Part shown: positions 43,431-52,329 of the stretch, in pieces | How the letters are laid out: every line of letters starts with the position of its first letter | Position numbering within the stretch: position 1 is the stretch's first letter | Origin: Spirochaetota bacterium | Lineage (GTDB): Bacteria; Spirochaetota; Spirochaetia; Sphaerochaetales; Sphaerochaetaceae | Direction of reading: 5' to 3' | DNA length: 64,000 bases | NCBI GenBank assembly: GCA_023401595.1 | Contig: JAEXDQ010000036.1 | Span: 112,723-176,722 of the forward strand | Notes under the pieces: model-generated | Databases searched by the model: none | What the model was told of the DNA's origin: nothing | The model's input: the letters and a program-made list of their open reading frames with translations, nothing else | Program-made: the position numbers and the translations under genes

Positions 43431-44741
43431 TTACATCTGATCGTCAAGAATTGTCTGGACAGCCTTTCTGAACGTGTCAAGGACCTTCCGGGGTTCTTCT
43501 CCCTGAAGCATCGCGCTTTCAACGGCGGCCTTGAACTTGTCGTTGATGGCGGAACTGTTCTCGGCATAGTAGACCAACGACGCATTCTCCATGTCGCTCT
43601 TGAACACTTCGGAATACGGCATGTTCTTGAACGCCTCGCTTGCAAACAACGTATAGGTAGGTTGGACGAGGTTTACACGTTCCAGATACTCCTCGGAATG
43701 GCTCAGCATGAAGTCGACCAACTTCCAGGCCCAGGCCTGTCTGACTTCGGGAATCTGTCCGTTCACCAGATAGTAATGGCAGGAGATCGCGCCTGCGACA
43801 TGCTCCTTGGCGTCGCTCCACTGAGGATAGGGGACGACCATCCACTCTCCGCTTTCATAGAAATCGGGATTGGCCTTCTTCATACGCGCCTGCTGGTAGA
43901 GACCGCTTTCACTCATGGCGATCTCGTTGTTGTTCAGATCGAACAACTGACGAGGGGCGACATAGGTCGGCCCACCAAGATTCTTACCCTTCGGTCCCCA
44001 TTCCCGCATGTATTCAAAGAAGCGAAGCCAAGCCTCGTCTCCAGTCACCGCGGTCTTTCCATCTTCACTGACCAACCGACCTCCCATCTGCTCCACCATC
44101 GGCAGGAACTGCTGCGTATAGGAAGGATACCGGAAATCGAATCCGCGCCGGGTGATGATCTCACCATTGCGGAGAACAAGCTTCTCACTGACGGCCATGA
44201 CGTCTTCCCAGGTTTTGGGATAGTCCTTTTCAGGATCCAGACCGGCGTCGCGGAAGATATTCTTGTTGAGGTACATGCAGAGGTTGGTATATTCCAGAGG
44301 CATGCCATGGATTCCATCTTCCCATTCCACCGCTTCAAGCGCACCTGAGAGATATCTGCCACGGACTTCGTCGACGCTCTTCGCCCCAATCCACTCCGGT
44401 TTCAACGCGGAGGTACGGCCTTCGATGACGAACTGCCGAATTACAGATTGGCTCTGGTTGAATATATCCGGGCCTTGATTCGCAGAGAACGCGACCGTCA
44501 GCAGCTCACGCATCTTTCCAGACGGATAGGTCTGGTAGTCTACCGTGACATTCGGATTCTGTTTGCAGAATTCCGCGATAAGTTCTTTTTCCAGGACGCT
44601 CCGGTTCGGATCCTCGTGGGTCCAGATCGTCAGTGTGACCGGCGCCGACATGTCCAATGCGGCGCTCTCCTTCTGGCCTTGAGCAAACACCGAAGACATA
44701 ACGAGCAATACAGACAGCAATACAATTACACCCTTTTTCAT
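43431..44741 (-). CDS. Extracytoplasmic solute-binding protein, family 1 (putative MurNAc / muropeptide importer)
   Basis: A 436-residue exported protein with a signal peptide (MKKGVIVLLSVLLVMSSVFAQG), cleaved about residue 20-22 before QKES. No lipobox is present. The mature chain has the features of family 1 sugar-binding proteins: VTLTIWTHEDPN near the start, GPDIFNQSQSVIRQF, and the conserved aromatic-rich second lobe. It lies 64 bases downstream of the kinase gene. The ligand is inferred to be N-acetylmuramic acid, a muropeptide or a GlcNAc-containing sugar because of MurQ and the kinase. Confidence 0.87.
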   Translation of the reverse strand: MKKGVIVLLSVLLVMSSVFAQGQKESAALDMSAPVTLTIWTHEDPNRSVLEKELIAEFCKQNPNVTVDYQTYPSGKMRELLTVAFSANQGPDIFNQSQSVIRQFVIEGRTSALKPEWIGAKSVDEVRGRYLSGALEAVEWEDGIHGMPLEYTNLCMYLNKNIFRDAGLDPEKDYPKTWEDVMAVSEKLVLRNGEIITRRGFDFRYPSYTQQFLPMVEQMGGRLVSEDGKTAVTGDEAWLRFFEYMREWGPKGKNLGGPTYVAPRQLFDLNNNEIAMSESGLYQQARMKKANPDFYESGEWMVVPYPQWSDAKEHVAGAISCHYYLVNGQIPEVRQAWAWKLVDFMLSHSEEYLERVNLVQPTYTLFASEAFKNMPYSEVFKSDMENASLVYYAENSSAINDKFKAAVESAMLQGEEPRKVLDTFRKAVQTILDDQM

Positions 44742-44805
44742 CGTCTCCTCCTATCTTTCAATAAGCACGACTATCCATATCCAGGCGCAGGGCCTGGCTA
44801 TCCAC

Positions 44806-45732
44806 TTATTTCAAAGCTTCCATCGCAAGAATCAATGCGCCGTCCAACGCGGTACCCTCCGGTACCGACCACTTCATGTCCGGCATCTTATCGGACAGAA
44901 TGCGGCGCAATTCAACCCCGACGATCTCGTCGTGTTCCATGACCCCACCCGCACAGACCAGTCGGCTTTCCGCCAAAGGCGGCAAATGGTTTACGACCGA
45001 AGACACCAGCGCATACAGCTCCTCCGCCGCCTGACGGAGAATGTCCAACGCCAAGGCGTCTCCTTGCTTCGCCGCAACGGTTACCAAAGGCGCCGCCGCC
45101 GCTATCGCGGCCTTGTCCAACGATTTCCCGTTGAACAAAGGAATCAGTTCCCAGCTTTCCTGAACTTGGAAATGCCGTAGCAACCCAGCCATCATTCCGG
45201 TAGGGATATCTCTTGTCTCATAGCTCCGCAACGTCCGGCACACGGCCTGCTGACCGATCCACCATGCGGAGCCTTCATCGCCAAGACGCCACCCCAGCCC
45301 CCCGGCGCGAGCGGTCCGTCCATCGGAAAGCCTGCCGAAAGCTATCGAGCCAGTACCGGCGACCAGACAGACGCCCTGAAGTTCCCCGACGCCGCCCACC
45401 AGCAGGATTTCCGAGTCATCGCACAATCTGACAGGTACGCCCGTCCCCAGCAGTTCGGCGAACGCAGCGCTGAACAACGCCCGTTCAGGAGGTCGGGAGA
45501 GGCCCGCGCTACCGATACAGCCCGCGGCGATTTCTGAAACGGACCGGCCGCAAGCCGTACAAGCGTCCTCGATCAACCGCCGAAGCACTCCCGCGACATT
45601 CCCCGACTGAGAGGCATACATGTTGGTGCTGGCGCCTTCAAGCCGGCTGAGGACGTTTCCATCCCGTGTGGCCAAGATGATTCTGCTGCGAGTACCGCCG
45701 CCATCTATTCCGAAAACCAGATCGCCCGCCAT
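44806..45732 (-). CDS. murK: BadF/BadG-type N-acetyl amino-sugar kinase (MurNAc/GlcNAc kinase, MurK-like)
   Basis: A 308-residue kinase of the ASKHA fold, BadF/BadG/BcrA/BcrD sugar-kinase branch. The phosphate-1 loop is VFGIDGGGTRSR at residues 6-17, the phosphate-2 region is CLVAGTGSIAFG, and the adenosine region is LVCAGGVMEHDEI. GLGWRLGDEGSAWWIG is the sugar-binding stretch conserved in eukaryotic GlcNAc kinase and bacterial MurK. It would phosphorylate MurNAc (or GlcNAc) to the 6-phosphate for MurQ, since an ABC importer, unlike a PTS, delivers unphosphorylated sugar. Its ATG follows the MurQ stop directly (TGAATG), and AAGGAGG lies inside the murQ end. Confidence 0.85.
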   Translation of the reverse strand: MAGDLVFGIDGGGTRSRIILATRDGNVLSRLEGASTNMYASQSGNVAGVLRRLIEDACTACGRSVSEIAAGCIGSAGLSRPPERALFSAAFAELLGTGVPVRLCDDSEILLVGGVGELQGVCLVAGTGSIAFGRLSDGRTARAGGLGWRLGDEGSAWWIGQQAVCRTLRSYETRDIPTGMMAGLLRHFQVQESWELIPLFNGKSLDKAAIAAAAPLVTVAAKQGDALALDILRQAAEELYALVSSVVNHLPPLAESRLVCAGGVMEHDEIVGVELRRILSDKMPDMKWSVPEGTALDGALILAMEALK

Positions 45733-46677
45733 TCACGCCTCCTTGTGAAGCCCCGGACACGAACGACCGTCAAGTACCTTGTTGATGCTTCCCTCATGGG
45801 TGTCCAGCAAATCGCGCGCTACGGCGGCGCTGACTCCAAGCATGGACATGAGCATCGCGGTCTTCGTATCCTGTCTCGCTTCCGAGAAGAAGCGCTCCGC
45901 GCATGAGGGGGTGCATCCTGAGACTTCGCAGATCAGTCGCTGCGCGCGTTTCACCAGTTTGGAGTTCACGGGCATCAGGTTGACCATCAGGTTGTTGTAT
46001 ACTTTTCCAGTCCGGATCATGGCCGTCGTGGTAATCATGTTCAGCGCCAGTTTCTGAGCGGTCCCGGCCTTCATTCGCGTTGAACCAGTGACAATCTCAG
46101 GCCCCACGGGAAGATATATCCGGCGCTCCTTGTCGATCAGGTCGAACACCGGCGTATGTTCGTTGCAGCTGATGGCGCCCACTTTCGCGCCGCAGTCCTT
46201 CGCGTACCTGATTGCTTCCACCACAAATGCGGCGCCGCCGGAAGCGGTAATTCCCACCAGAACGTCGTTCTTCGTAAACCCGACCGACTCCAACGCCCGG
46301 ACGCCTGAGAGGCCGTCATCTTCGGCATTCTCAATCGACCTTGTCAACGCGGGCTCGCCCCCTGCGATGATCCCCTGCACCAGGCTCGGACTTACGCCAT
46401 AGGTCGGCGGACATTCCGAGGCGTCCAGAACACCCAAACGACCGGACGTCCCCGCACCGATGTAGAACAACCGGCCGCCATTGCCAAACGCTGCCACGAC
46501 ATCATCGACCACCGTACCTATCTGAGACAAGGCGGTCTCGACAGCGAACGGAACATGCTTGTCTTCATCATTGATTATCTTGAGAATCTCCGCCGTACTC
46601 TTGGCGTCTATCTTCCAAGAAACCGGATTGCGCTGTTCAGTCGTCAAAAGTTCTTCCATATCCGAACTATACGGCAT
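45733..46677 (-). CDS. murQ: N-acetylmuramic acid 6-phosphate etherase
   Basis: A 314-residue SIS-domain enzyme that cleaves the lactyl ether of MurNAc 6-phosphate to GlcNAc 6-phosphate and D-lactate. The N-terminal LLTTEQRNP block, IGAGTSGRLGVLDASECPPTYGVSP with the catalytic Glu, IAGGEPALTRSIENAEDD, VGITASGGAAFVVEAI and STRMKAGTAQKLALNMITT are all diagnostic. The C-terminal QDTKTAMLMSMLGVSAAVARDLLDTHEGSINKVL helix region is the usual MurQ tail. The start is placed at the ATG at 46677; another ATG 6 codons later is possible and ribosome sites are weak. First gene of the minus-strand muropeptide operon. Confidence 0.95.
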   Translation of the reverse strand: MPYSSDMEELLTTEQRNPVSWKIDAKSTAEILKIINDEDKHVPFAVETALSQIGTVVDDVVAAFGNGGRLFYIGAGTSGRLGVLDASECPPTYGVSPSLVQGIIAGGEPALTRSIENAEDDGLSGVRALESVGFTKNDVLVGITASGGAAFVVEAIRYAKDCGAKVGAISCNEHTPVFDLIDKERRIYLPVGPEIVTGSTRMKAGTAQKLALNMITTTAMIRTGKVYNNLMVNLMPVNSKLVKRAQRLICEVSGCTPSCAERFFSEARQDTKTAMLMSMLGVSAAVARDLLDTHEGSINKVLDGRSCPGLHKEA

Positions 46678-46696
46678 GTTTTCTTGTTTGTGCAAC

Positions 46697-46740
46697 AAAA
46701 ATTTTTAGATTATTTTTTGCAATTATGAAAAAAATTTTTA
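46697..46740. promoter_or_regulatory. Putative MurR-type operator pair between murQ and the RpiR gene
   Basis: AAAAATTTTTA occurs at 46697-46707 and again at 46730-46740, 33 bases apart (three helical turns), in the divergent murQ/regulator intergenic region. Each copy contains the self-complementary AAAAATTTTT. Such paired A/T palindromes suit binding of an RpiR-type tetramer to both promoters. Confidence 0.5.
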
Positions 46741-46776
46741 TTTACTATTCAAGGGAAGTCATGCTATGCTAACGAC

Positions 46777-47673
46777 ATGGACGGATGCCTTTCCCTGATC
46801 AAACAAGTCGCACCACACCTCACCGCTTCAGAAATGAAAGTGGCGAACTATATCTTGCAGTATTCAAACAAGGCCGTTGATGAAAACATCACCACGTTGG
46901 CGGAACATGCGGGGACCAGTCCCGCGGCGGTCATCCGTCTCTGCAAGCGATTGGGGTTTTCAGGATACCCGGAGTTACGGATCTCCTTGGCCAAGGAGAT
47001 ATACAGCGCCGCGCCGTTGAAGAATTCGCCATACATGTTCGATCTTGAAAACGCAACGGACGTCAACGACATCTGTTCGATGATGATCGATACGGTCACG
47101 GAAAGCCTGGCGTCATTGAAGCCTGTATTGTCAGTCAAAAACATAGGCTCCGCGTTGGACTCGATATGCAACGCCAGGTTCATATTGCTGTCAGGAATAG
47201 GAGCGTCAGGACTCGTCGCCGCCGATTTCCAACAAAAGCTGGTTCGTATCGGTCTTACTGCGTTCGCCCCGTCAGATCCGGACATACAGATCGTCCAAGC
47301 CTGCTCCTTGACACGGGAAGACGTCGCTATACTTTTCTCCTATTCCGGCGAGACCGATCATACGCTGCGGTCCGCATACCATGCGAAAAACGCAGGCGCA
47401 ACGGTCATCGCGGTCACCAGGATCGGAACCAATTCGTTGTCGAAGCTCGCGGACGTCGTTCTGCACGTTCCCGATACGGAGGCATTGTACAGACAGGGGG
47501 CAACCCTGTCGAGAATCAACCAGATGGTCGTCGTCGATATCCTATACTCCGCCTTGGTCAGCAGGAGGAAGGACGCGGCTACCCGTATCCGGCAGACATG
47601 GCAAGCCGTTGCACATGTCGGCAGGACAAAAAACACAACGATCAAAGACAATCCGGACAAAAATGACAATTGA
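46777..47673 (+). CDS. RpiR family transcriptional regulator (MurR-like)
   Basis: A 298-residue regulator. The N-terminal HTH_6 domain spans about residues 5-80 (LTASEMKVANYILQYSNKAVDENITTLAEHAGTSPAAVIRLCKRLGFSGYPELRISLAKE). The C-terminal SIS domain (about 120-260) binds phosphosugars, with ILLSGIGASGLVAADFQQKL and ILFSYSGETDHTLRSAYHAKNAGATVIAVT. It is divergent from murQ, so MurNAc 6-phosphate is the expected inducer, as for MurR. No Shine-Dalgarno is evident; a TATGCT -10-like box ends 7 bases before the ATG, so the transcript may be leaderless. Confidence 0.88.
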   Translation: MDGCLSLIKQVAPHLTASEMKVANYILQYSNKAVDENITTLAEHAGTSPAAVIRLCKRLGFSGYPELRISLAKEIYSAAPLKNSPYMFDLENATDVNDICSMMIDTVTESLASLKPVLSVKNIGSALDSICNARFILLSGIGASGLVAADFQQKLVRIGLTAFAPSDPDIQIVQACSLTREDVAILFSYSGETDHTLRSAYHAKNAGATVIAVTRIGTNSLSKLADVVLHVPDTEALYRQGATLSRINQMVVVDILYSALVSRRKDAATRIRQTWQAVAHVGRTKNTTIKDNPDKNDN

Positions 47674-47809
47674 TATCGAAATCATATAAGTATAATTATT
47701 TTTAATATTGTATCCATATCATTACTAATATATATTTTATTAAAATCAATTATAACGGAATTGATGAAAAGTTCTATCCCGCAGTGATTGTTTCCGTGAT
47801 GAAAGAGGT

Positions 47810-47838
47810 TTGCAAACGACTCACATATATTGTATTCT
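47810..47838 (+). promoter_or_regulatory. Putative asnA promoter
   Basis: TTGCAA (47810-47815) and TATTCT (47833-47838) are 17 bases apart. The predicted transcription start is about 20 bases before the asnA ATG. Confidence 0.5.
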
Positions 47839-47864
47839 GCACTGCAAGGGGGCAGAGAGCCATC

Positions 47865-48896
47865 ATGTCGCAATTTCCAAAAGACTACCGACCGGTACTG
47901 GATCAGAACCAGACAGAAAAAGCCATCAAGTTCGTCAAGGACACCTTTGAACGGGAACTATCAGGGGAGCTGCGCCTGTCTCGCGTGACCAGTCCGTTGT
48001 TCGTCCCGAAAGGGTCAGGTATCAACGACGACCTGAACGGTATCGAACGTCCCGTCAGCTTCGAGGTAGGCAATCTCGGCAATATGCGGATGGAAATCGT
48101 CCAGTCGCTCGCGAAATGGAAACGCATGGCGTTGGCCGATCATGAATATCTCCCCCGCACGGGACTGTATACCGACATGAACGCGATTCGTCCCGATGAT
48201 GACATCGATTGCATCCATTCCATCTATGTAGATCAATGGGACTGGGAACTGGTCATGGCGGACGGAGAGCGGAATCTTCCGTTTCTCAAGAAAACGGTCA
48301 ACAAAATATTCCAAGTACTGAAAAGGACGGAATTCCTGATAGGCGAGCAATTTCCATCCTGCCGTCCTGTATTGCCGGAGGAAATCACGTTCATCCATTC
48401 GGAGGAAGCGCAGGCGATGTATCCCGACCTGGCGCCAGAGGAGCGTGAGAGAATCCTGGCTAAAAAATATGGCTGCATATTCATAATCGGCATAGGCGCT
48501 CCGTTGGCCGACGGGGTTTCCCATGGAGGCAGAGCCCCCGACTATGACGATTGGTCCACACCGACGATCGATACGTACAAAGGGCTGAACGGAGACCTCA
48601 TAGTATGGGACGCGGTCAGAGAAAATTCTTTGGAACTCAGTTCCATGGGTATTCGCGTGGATGAGGAAACGCTATTGCGACAATTGAAGATTCGAAGCTG
48701 CCTTGAACGGAAGGAGCTGTATTGGCACAAACGGCTGCTGTCTGGAGAGTTTCCGCAAACTATCGGAGGAGGAATCGGTCAAAGTCGCATCTGCATGTTC
48801 TTCCTCAACAAAGCCCACATCGGAGAGGTACAGGCCTCCGTCTGGCCCCAGGAAGTCCGGGATGAGGCTCTCGCCCACGATACGGTGCTGATGTAG
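47865..48896 (+). CDS. asnA: Aspartate-ammonia ligase (asparagine synthetase A)
   Basis: A 343-residue ATP-dependent asparagine synthetase that uses free ammonia, structurally related to class II aminoacyl-tRNA synthetases. RVTSPLFVPKGSGINDDLNGIERPVSFEV, HEYLPRTGLYTDMNAIRPDDD, IHSIYVDQWDWELVM and GRAPDYDDW are the conserved AsnA blocks, and GGGIGQSRICMFFLNKAHIGEVQASVWP is motif 3 near the C-terminus. The ATG at 47865 gives the standard length (about 330-345); a frame 27 codons longer would run through the promoter. It is monocistronic, followed by a 108-bp tandem repeat. Confidence 0.95.
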   Translation: MSQFPKDYRPVLDQNQTEKAIKFVKDTFERELSGELRLSRVTSPLFVPKGSGINDDLNGIERPVSFEVGNLGNMRMEIVQSLAKWKRMALADHEYLPRTGLYTDMNAIRPDDDIDCIHSIYVDQWDWELVMADGERNLPFLKKTVNKIFQVLKRTEFLIGEQFPSCRPVLPEEITFIHSEEAQAMYPDLAPEERERILAKKYGCIFIIGIGAPLADGVSHGGRAPDYDDWSTPTIDTYKGLNGDLIVWDAVRENSLELSSMGIRVDEETLLRQLKIRSCLERKELYWHKRLLSGEFPQTIGGGIGQSRICMFFLNKAHIGEVQASVWPQEVRDEALAHDTVLM

Positions 48897-48926
48897 GCCC
48901 TGTCACCGGACGTCGGCGCGCTGCCT

Positions 48927-49170
48927 CGTGCGGATGACACAGTGTAGCGCCCTGCCCTAGCCCGAAACCCCATTCGAAGGGCAAAGGGTGATGGACAAGG
49001 AAGACAAGCGGGGACAGTACTATAGGTACGGCCCCGTGCGGATGACACAGTGCAACGCCCTGCCCTAGCCCGAAACCCCGTTCGAAGGGCAAAGGGTGAT
49101 GGACAAGGAAGACAAGCGGGGACAGTACTATGGGTACGGCCCCGTGCGGATGACGCAGTGCAACGCCCTT
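48927..49170. repeat. 108-bp tandem repeat, 2.3 copies
   Basis: A 108-base unit starting CGTGCGGATGACACAGTG is repeated from 48927-49034 and 49035-49142, with a third partial copy from 49143 to about 49170 that runs up to the exonuclease III ribosome site. The two full copies differ at only a few positions. The unit is a multiple of three long, so a minus-strand frame shows a repeating 36-residue string, but this is not evidence of a protein. The 297-base gap between asnA and the exonuclease gene holds nothing else. Confidence 0.9.
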
Positions 49171-49193
49171 TGTCCGAGAAAGAGGAGATGGAC

Positions 49194-49973
49194 ATGAAAT
49201 TCGTCACATGGAACGTCAACGGCCTACGAGCCTGCATTGGAAAAGGATTCATGGACTTCCTGCGAAGGATAGACGCGGATGTCATCTGCTTGCAGGAGAC
49301 GAAGCTGCAGCAGGGACAGGTCGATCTACAGCTTGGGGGTTATCATCAGTTCTGGAACTATGCGGAAAAGAAAGGATATTCAGGTACAGCGGTGTTTACA
49401 AAGCGGGAACCGCTTTCCGTTTCCTATGGGATGGACATTCCTGAGTTCGATACGGAAGGGAGAGTAATTACCATAGAGCTGCCAGAGCTGCAGGTCGTCT
49501 GCGTCTATACGCCGAATTCACAACGCGGGCTGACCAGACTTGACTACAGGATGCGATGGGATGATGCTTTCAGGAGTTTCATCATGAAGCTGGATGAGAA
49601 GAAACCGGTGCTTGTCTGCGGCGACTTGAACGTAGCCCACAAGGAAATCGATTTGAAGAATCCGAAGAGCAATGTGAACAACGCCGGTTTCACTCCGCAA
49701 GAACGGGAAAAGTTCACACAGCTTCTGGAAACCGGCCTTATAGACAGCTTTAGAAAGCTGTATCCCGACAAGACCGACACATATTCCTGGTGGTCATATA
49801 TGTTCAACGCCAGGGCCAACAATGCTGGGTGGAGAATCGATTACTGGCTGGTCAGCGAACGGCTTGGGGAACAGATCAAGGAGAGCTATATCGAAACCGA
49901 CGTGCTGGGAAGCGACCATGCGCCATGCGTGCTGGAATTGATTCCAGAACAGGACCATGCCCCAATCGCATAG
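49194..49973 (+). CDS. xth: Exodeoxyribonuclease III
   Basis: A 259-residue AP endonuclease / 3'-5' exonuclease of the EEP family acting in base excision repair. TWNVNGLRA (residues 4-12), CLQETKLQQ with the metal-binding Glu, GDLNVAHKEIDLKNPK with Asp/Asn of the active site, DYWLVS and GSDHAPC at the end with the catalytic Asp-His are all present. The ATG at 49194 is chosen because GAGGAG at 49182-49187 sits six bases away; another ATG at 49188 directly abuts that site. The strong terminator at 50032-50070 ends transcription. Confidence 0.95.
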   Translation: MKFVTWNVNGLRACIGKGFMDFLRRIDADVICLQETKLQQGQVDLQLGGYHQFWNYAEKKGYSGTAVFTKREPLSVSYGMDIPEFDTEGRVITIELPELQVVCVYTPNSQRGLTRLDYRMRWDDAFRSFIMKLDEKKPVLVCGDLNVAHKEIDLKNPKSNVNNAGFTPQEREKFTQLLETGLIDSFRKLYPDKTDTYSWWSYMFNARANNAGWRIDYWLVSERLGEQIKESYIETDVLGSDHAPCVLELIPEQDHAPIA

Positions 49974-50031
49974 TGAGACGGAATTTCAGCAGTAGCCGAC
50001 GGAGACTGCTTGCCAGTAGCCTCCTGTATCG

Positions 50032-50070
50032 AAAAAGGGGTGCAAGTCGAAAAACTTGACACCCCTTTTT
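50032..50070. terminator. Strong bidirectional intrinsic terminator
   Basis: AAAAAGGGGTG (50032-50042) and CACCCCTTTTT (ending 50070) form a stem, with CAAGT/ACTTG extending it inside. A-run on one side and T-run on the other make it work for the exonuclease gene on the plus strand and the outer-membrane protein gene on the minus strand. Confidence 0.9.
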
Positions 50071-50092
50071 GCATTACCCGCGACAAGTCGTC

Positions 50093-50647
50093 CTAGAACT
50101 TCCAGCCGATCGAGAAAGAGGGAATGGGAACGTTCATACTGAAATAGGTGATAGCGTTGCCGCTCTTGGGGAAAGTCACAAAATAAATATCAGTTCCGAT
50201 CCCAAGACGGACGAACATGGACTGCGTCATCTTGAAATCAAAGTTACACATGACCTGGATACCCATGGATGTACCGGAACTGAGAGAAAGATTACCGACC
50301 CTGGTGGAACCGAACCCAAGGGCGAGACCTCCGGTAGCCATCAAATCAATATTGTTGTTCAATTTCGTCATATAGGCGATACCGGCGACCAATCCATAGG
50401 ACTGTTCAGTGAACTGGCCATTGAACGCGACATATGGTCCCAAACCATTTTTGAAGATGGCGGCGAAATCGCCTTTGAGACCAGCTGAGAAAGTAGACCT
50501 GTTGCTGTTCTCTTTGGACTGGAAAGTGAAACTCATTCCAGTCAGACTGGGGGACACGCTCGCCTTGAACTGAACATTGCTGGCGGCGAACACGCCAGTG
50601 ACTGCCAAACAGAATACCAACAGCAAAGCAATGATTTTCTTATTCAT
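50093..50647 (-). CDS. Small outer-membrane beta-barrel protein
   Basis: A 184-residue exported protein. Residues 1-21 are a signal peptide (MNKKIIALLLVFCLAVTGVFA) with an AXA-type cleavage. The rest alternates hydrophobic and polar residues in short strands (for example GLVAGIAYMTKLNNNIDLMATGGLALGFG) and ends in WKF, the C-terminal aromatic needed for BAM-dependent insertion. AGAGGAG precedes the ATG at 50647; a longer frame has no signal peptide logic. The number of strands (about 8) suggests a small OmpW/OmpA-like barrel. No specific function can be given. Confidence 0.75.
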   Translation of the reverse strand: MNKKIIALLLVFCLAVTGVFAASNVQFKASVSPSLTGMSFTFQSKENSNRSTFSAGLKGDFAAIFKNGLGPYVAFNGQFTEQSYGLVAGIAYMTKLNNNIDLMATGGLALGFGSTRVGNLSLSSGTSMGIQVMCNFDFKMTQSMFVRLGIGTDIYFVTFPKSGNAITYFSMNVPIPSFSIGWKF

Positions 50648-50727
50648 GACAACTCCTCTTTTTCTTACAGTATAAAAGATGACATTACAGTACAATACCT
50701 ACCAATGAAATGTCAAACAGTCCTACC

Positions 50728-52203
50728 TCATAAAAAACCGGCCAGCAGAAAACAAATTGCGGCGACCCCAGCGGAAATCAGTCCGTACGGCATCTGGGAG
50801 CATGCGTGATCGAAATTGTTGCATCCACAAGCGGAGGATGAGAGGATCGTCGCATCGGAATAGAAACAGATGTGGCTGCCGAACACCCCGGCGGACAAGA
50901 CTGCGGACACAGCAAGCAACGTATTGCCGCCGACAGCCTGCGAGAGCGGTATGACGATCGGCAGGGCGATGATATACAACCCCCAATTGGTTCCAGTAAT
51001 GAATTCCGTCGCCCCCAGGACAATGAAGATCAGCACAGGCATCAACTGAGGTGTCATGTACGGCACAACGAAGTCGATGACTCGCCGGGTAAAGTTGATT
51101 CTGTCCGACGCATAGCTGAACAGGAACGCCAGGACCATCAACATCAATGGCAGTATCATGTTCTTCAGGCCATCCATGCAATAATCGGCAAATTCGTCGG
51201 GGGTCATGATACCCTGCGCGACATAGAACACGAACATGAACGCCAACGTAACCAGCACACCCTTCTGCATATCGACGTCGAACAGGATTGTTGAGACCAC
51301 CAGCACGAGCATCGGCAATGCGAAATTGATCATCTTAGGGTTCTGCGGAACAGTGATCGCTCCGCTGGAATGGATATCGATTTTCTCCGAATTCAGCGGA
51401 GCGAGCGGACCGCCGTCCCGAACCCTCTGTTCAGCCTTCTTCAGAGGGCCGACCAAGGGAAACCATCCCATGATCACGAGGATGACAATGATCGCGGCGG
51501 TCCATGCGTAGAAATTGTACGGTATGGTCTTGATAAAATAGAGGATGCCCTCCTCCTGCGTCGTGACACCGTTCATGACGAGAATACGGGAAGCGAACAC
51601 CGCCCAGGTCGAGATAGGAATCAGCACGCACACAGGAGCCGCGGTCGAATCGACGATGTACGAAAGGTATTCGCGGGAAACCTTGTAGCGGTCCGTGACA
51701 GGCGCCATACAGGCGCCTACGGTCAGGCTATTCAGATAATCATCAATGAACACGACCACCCCGAGCAACCAGGTCCACAGCAACGTACTGCGACGTCCCT
51801 TCGACCGGCTCGCGACGAACTGGCCGAACGCGAATGAACCACCGGCCTTCTCGATCAACAGGATGATACTACCCATCAACCCGCAGACAACGATCAGCCA
51901 ACCGGTATTCTCGTCCTTCATCACCTCGACGAGACCGACGCTGAATTCACTGAAAAAAGCCCCGCGGTCAGCGAGGATGAAGCACATGAGCGAGGCAAGA
52001 ACCAGGGCTTCAAGAATACGTTTGGTTGTAAAAATATACAACACAAGAAACAGCGCGGGCAACAATGAGAAAAAACCCAAGGAGTCCACATCTTCCGGCA
52101 AGGAAAAAGCCAGAACGAACGTACAGACTACAAGCACACCCAGAATAATCAGAAACCGAACCGGACTGAACACCGACAGTTCTTGACGAAGTTTGCCGAA
52201 CAT
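50728..52203 (-). CDS. NhaC family Na+/H+ antiporter
   Basis: A 491-residue inner-membrane transporter with 11-13 hydrophobic segments. GSFAFGQFVASRSKGRRSTLLWTWLLGVVVFIDDYLNSLTVGACMAPVTDRYKVSREYLSYIVDSTAAPVCVLIPISTWAVF is the conserved NhaC domain block with the Asp-Asp pair. The C-terminal ATEFITGTNWGLYIIALPIVIPL and GVFGSHICFYSDATILSSSACGCNNFDHACSQMPY motif also fits. I start it at the ATG at 52203 (MFGKLRQEL), where the membrane-protein region begins; 40 upstream codons are open but lack family sequence. Substrates could be Na+/H+ or dicarboxylate/amine exchange. Confidence 0.85.
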   Translation of the reverse strand: MFGKLRQELSVFSPVRFLIILGVLVVCTFVLAFSLPEDVDSLGFFSLLPALFLVLYIFTTKRILEALVLASLMCFILADRGAFFSEFSVGLVEVMKDENTGWLIVVCGLMGSIILLIEKAGGSFAFGQFVASRSKGRRSTLLWTWLLGVVVFIDDYLNSLTVGACMAPVTDRYKVSREYLSYIVDSTAAPVCVLIPISTWAVFASRILVMNGVTTQEEGILYFIKTIPYNFYAWTAAIIVILVIMGWFPLVGPLKKAEQRVRDGGPLAPLNSEKIDIHSSGAITVPQNPKMINFALPMLVLVVSTILFDVDMQKGVLVTLAFMFVFYVAQGIMTPDEFADYCMDGLKNMILPLMLMVLAFLFSYASDRINFTRRVIDFVVPYMTPQLMPVLIFIVLGATEFITGTNWGLYIIALPIVIPLSQAVGGNTLLAVSAVLSAGVFGSHICFYSDATILSSSACGCNNFDHACSQMPYGLISAGVAAICFLLAGFL

Positions 52204-52329
52204 CCCGAACCGTCCCCCCTTTTCGCAAGAAATCGGCCAGCGAACGAAGAAGGAACAGTCATGATACCAGCGATAACAAAAATACGGCTGGTGAACGGAC
52301 TCCCTTCCCCGGCGCTTCGCCAAGTTTCC

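Noticed and set aside
48779..49285. Minus-strand frame encoding a repeated 36-residue string
   Set aside because: It arises only because the 108-bp tandem unit is a multiple of three; no start context, no homology pattern, and overlapped by asnA and exonuclease genes.
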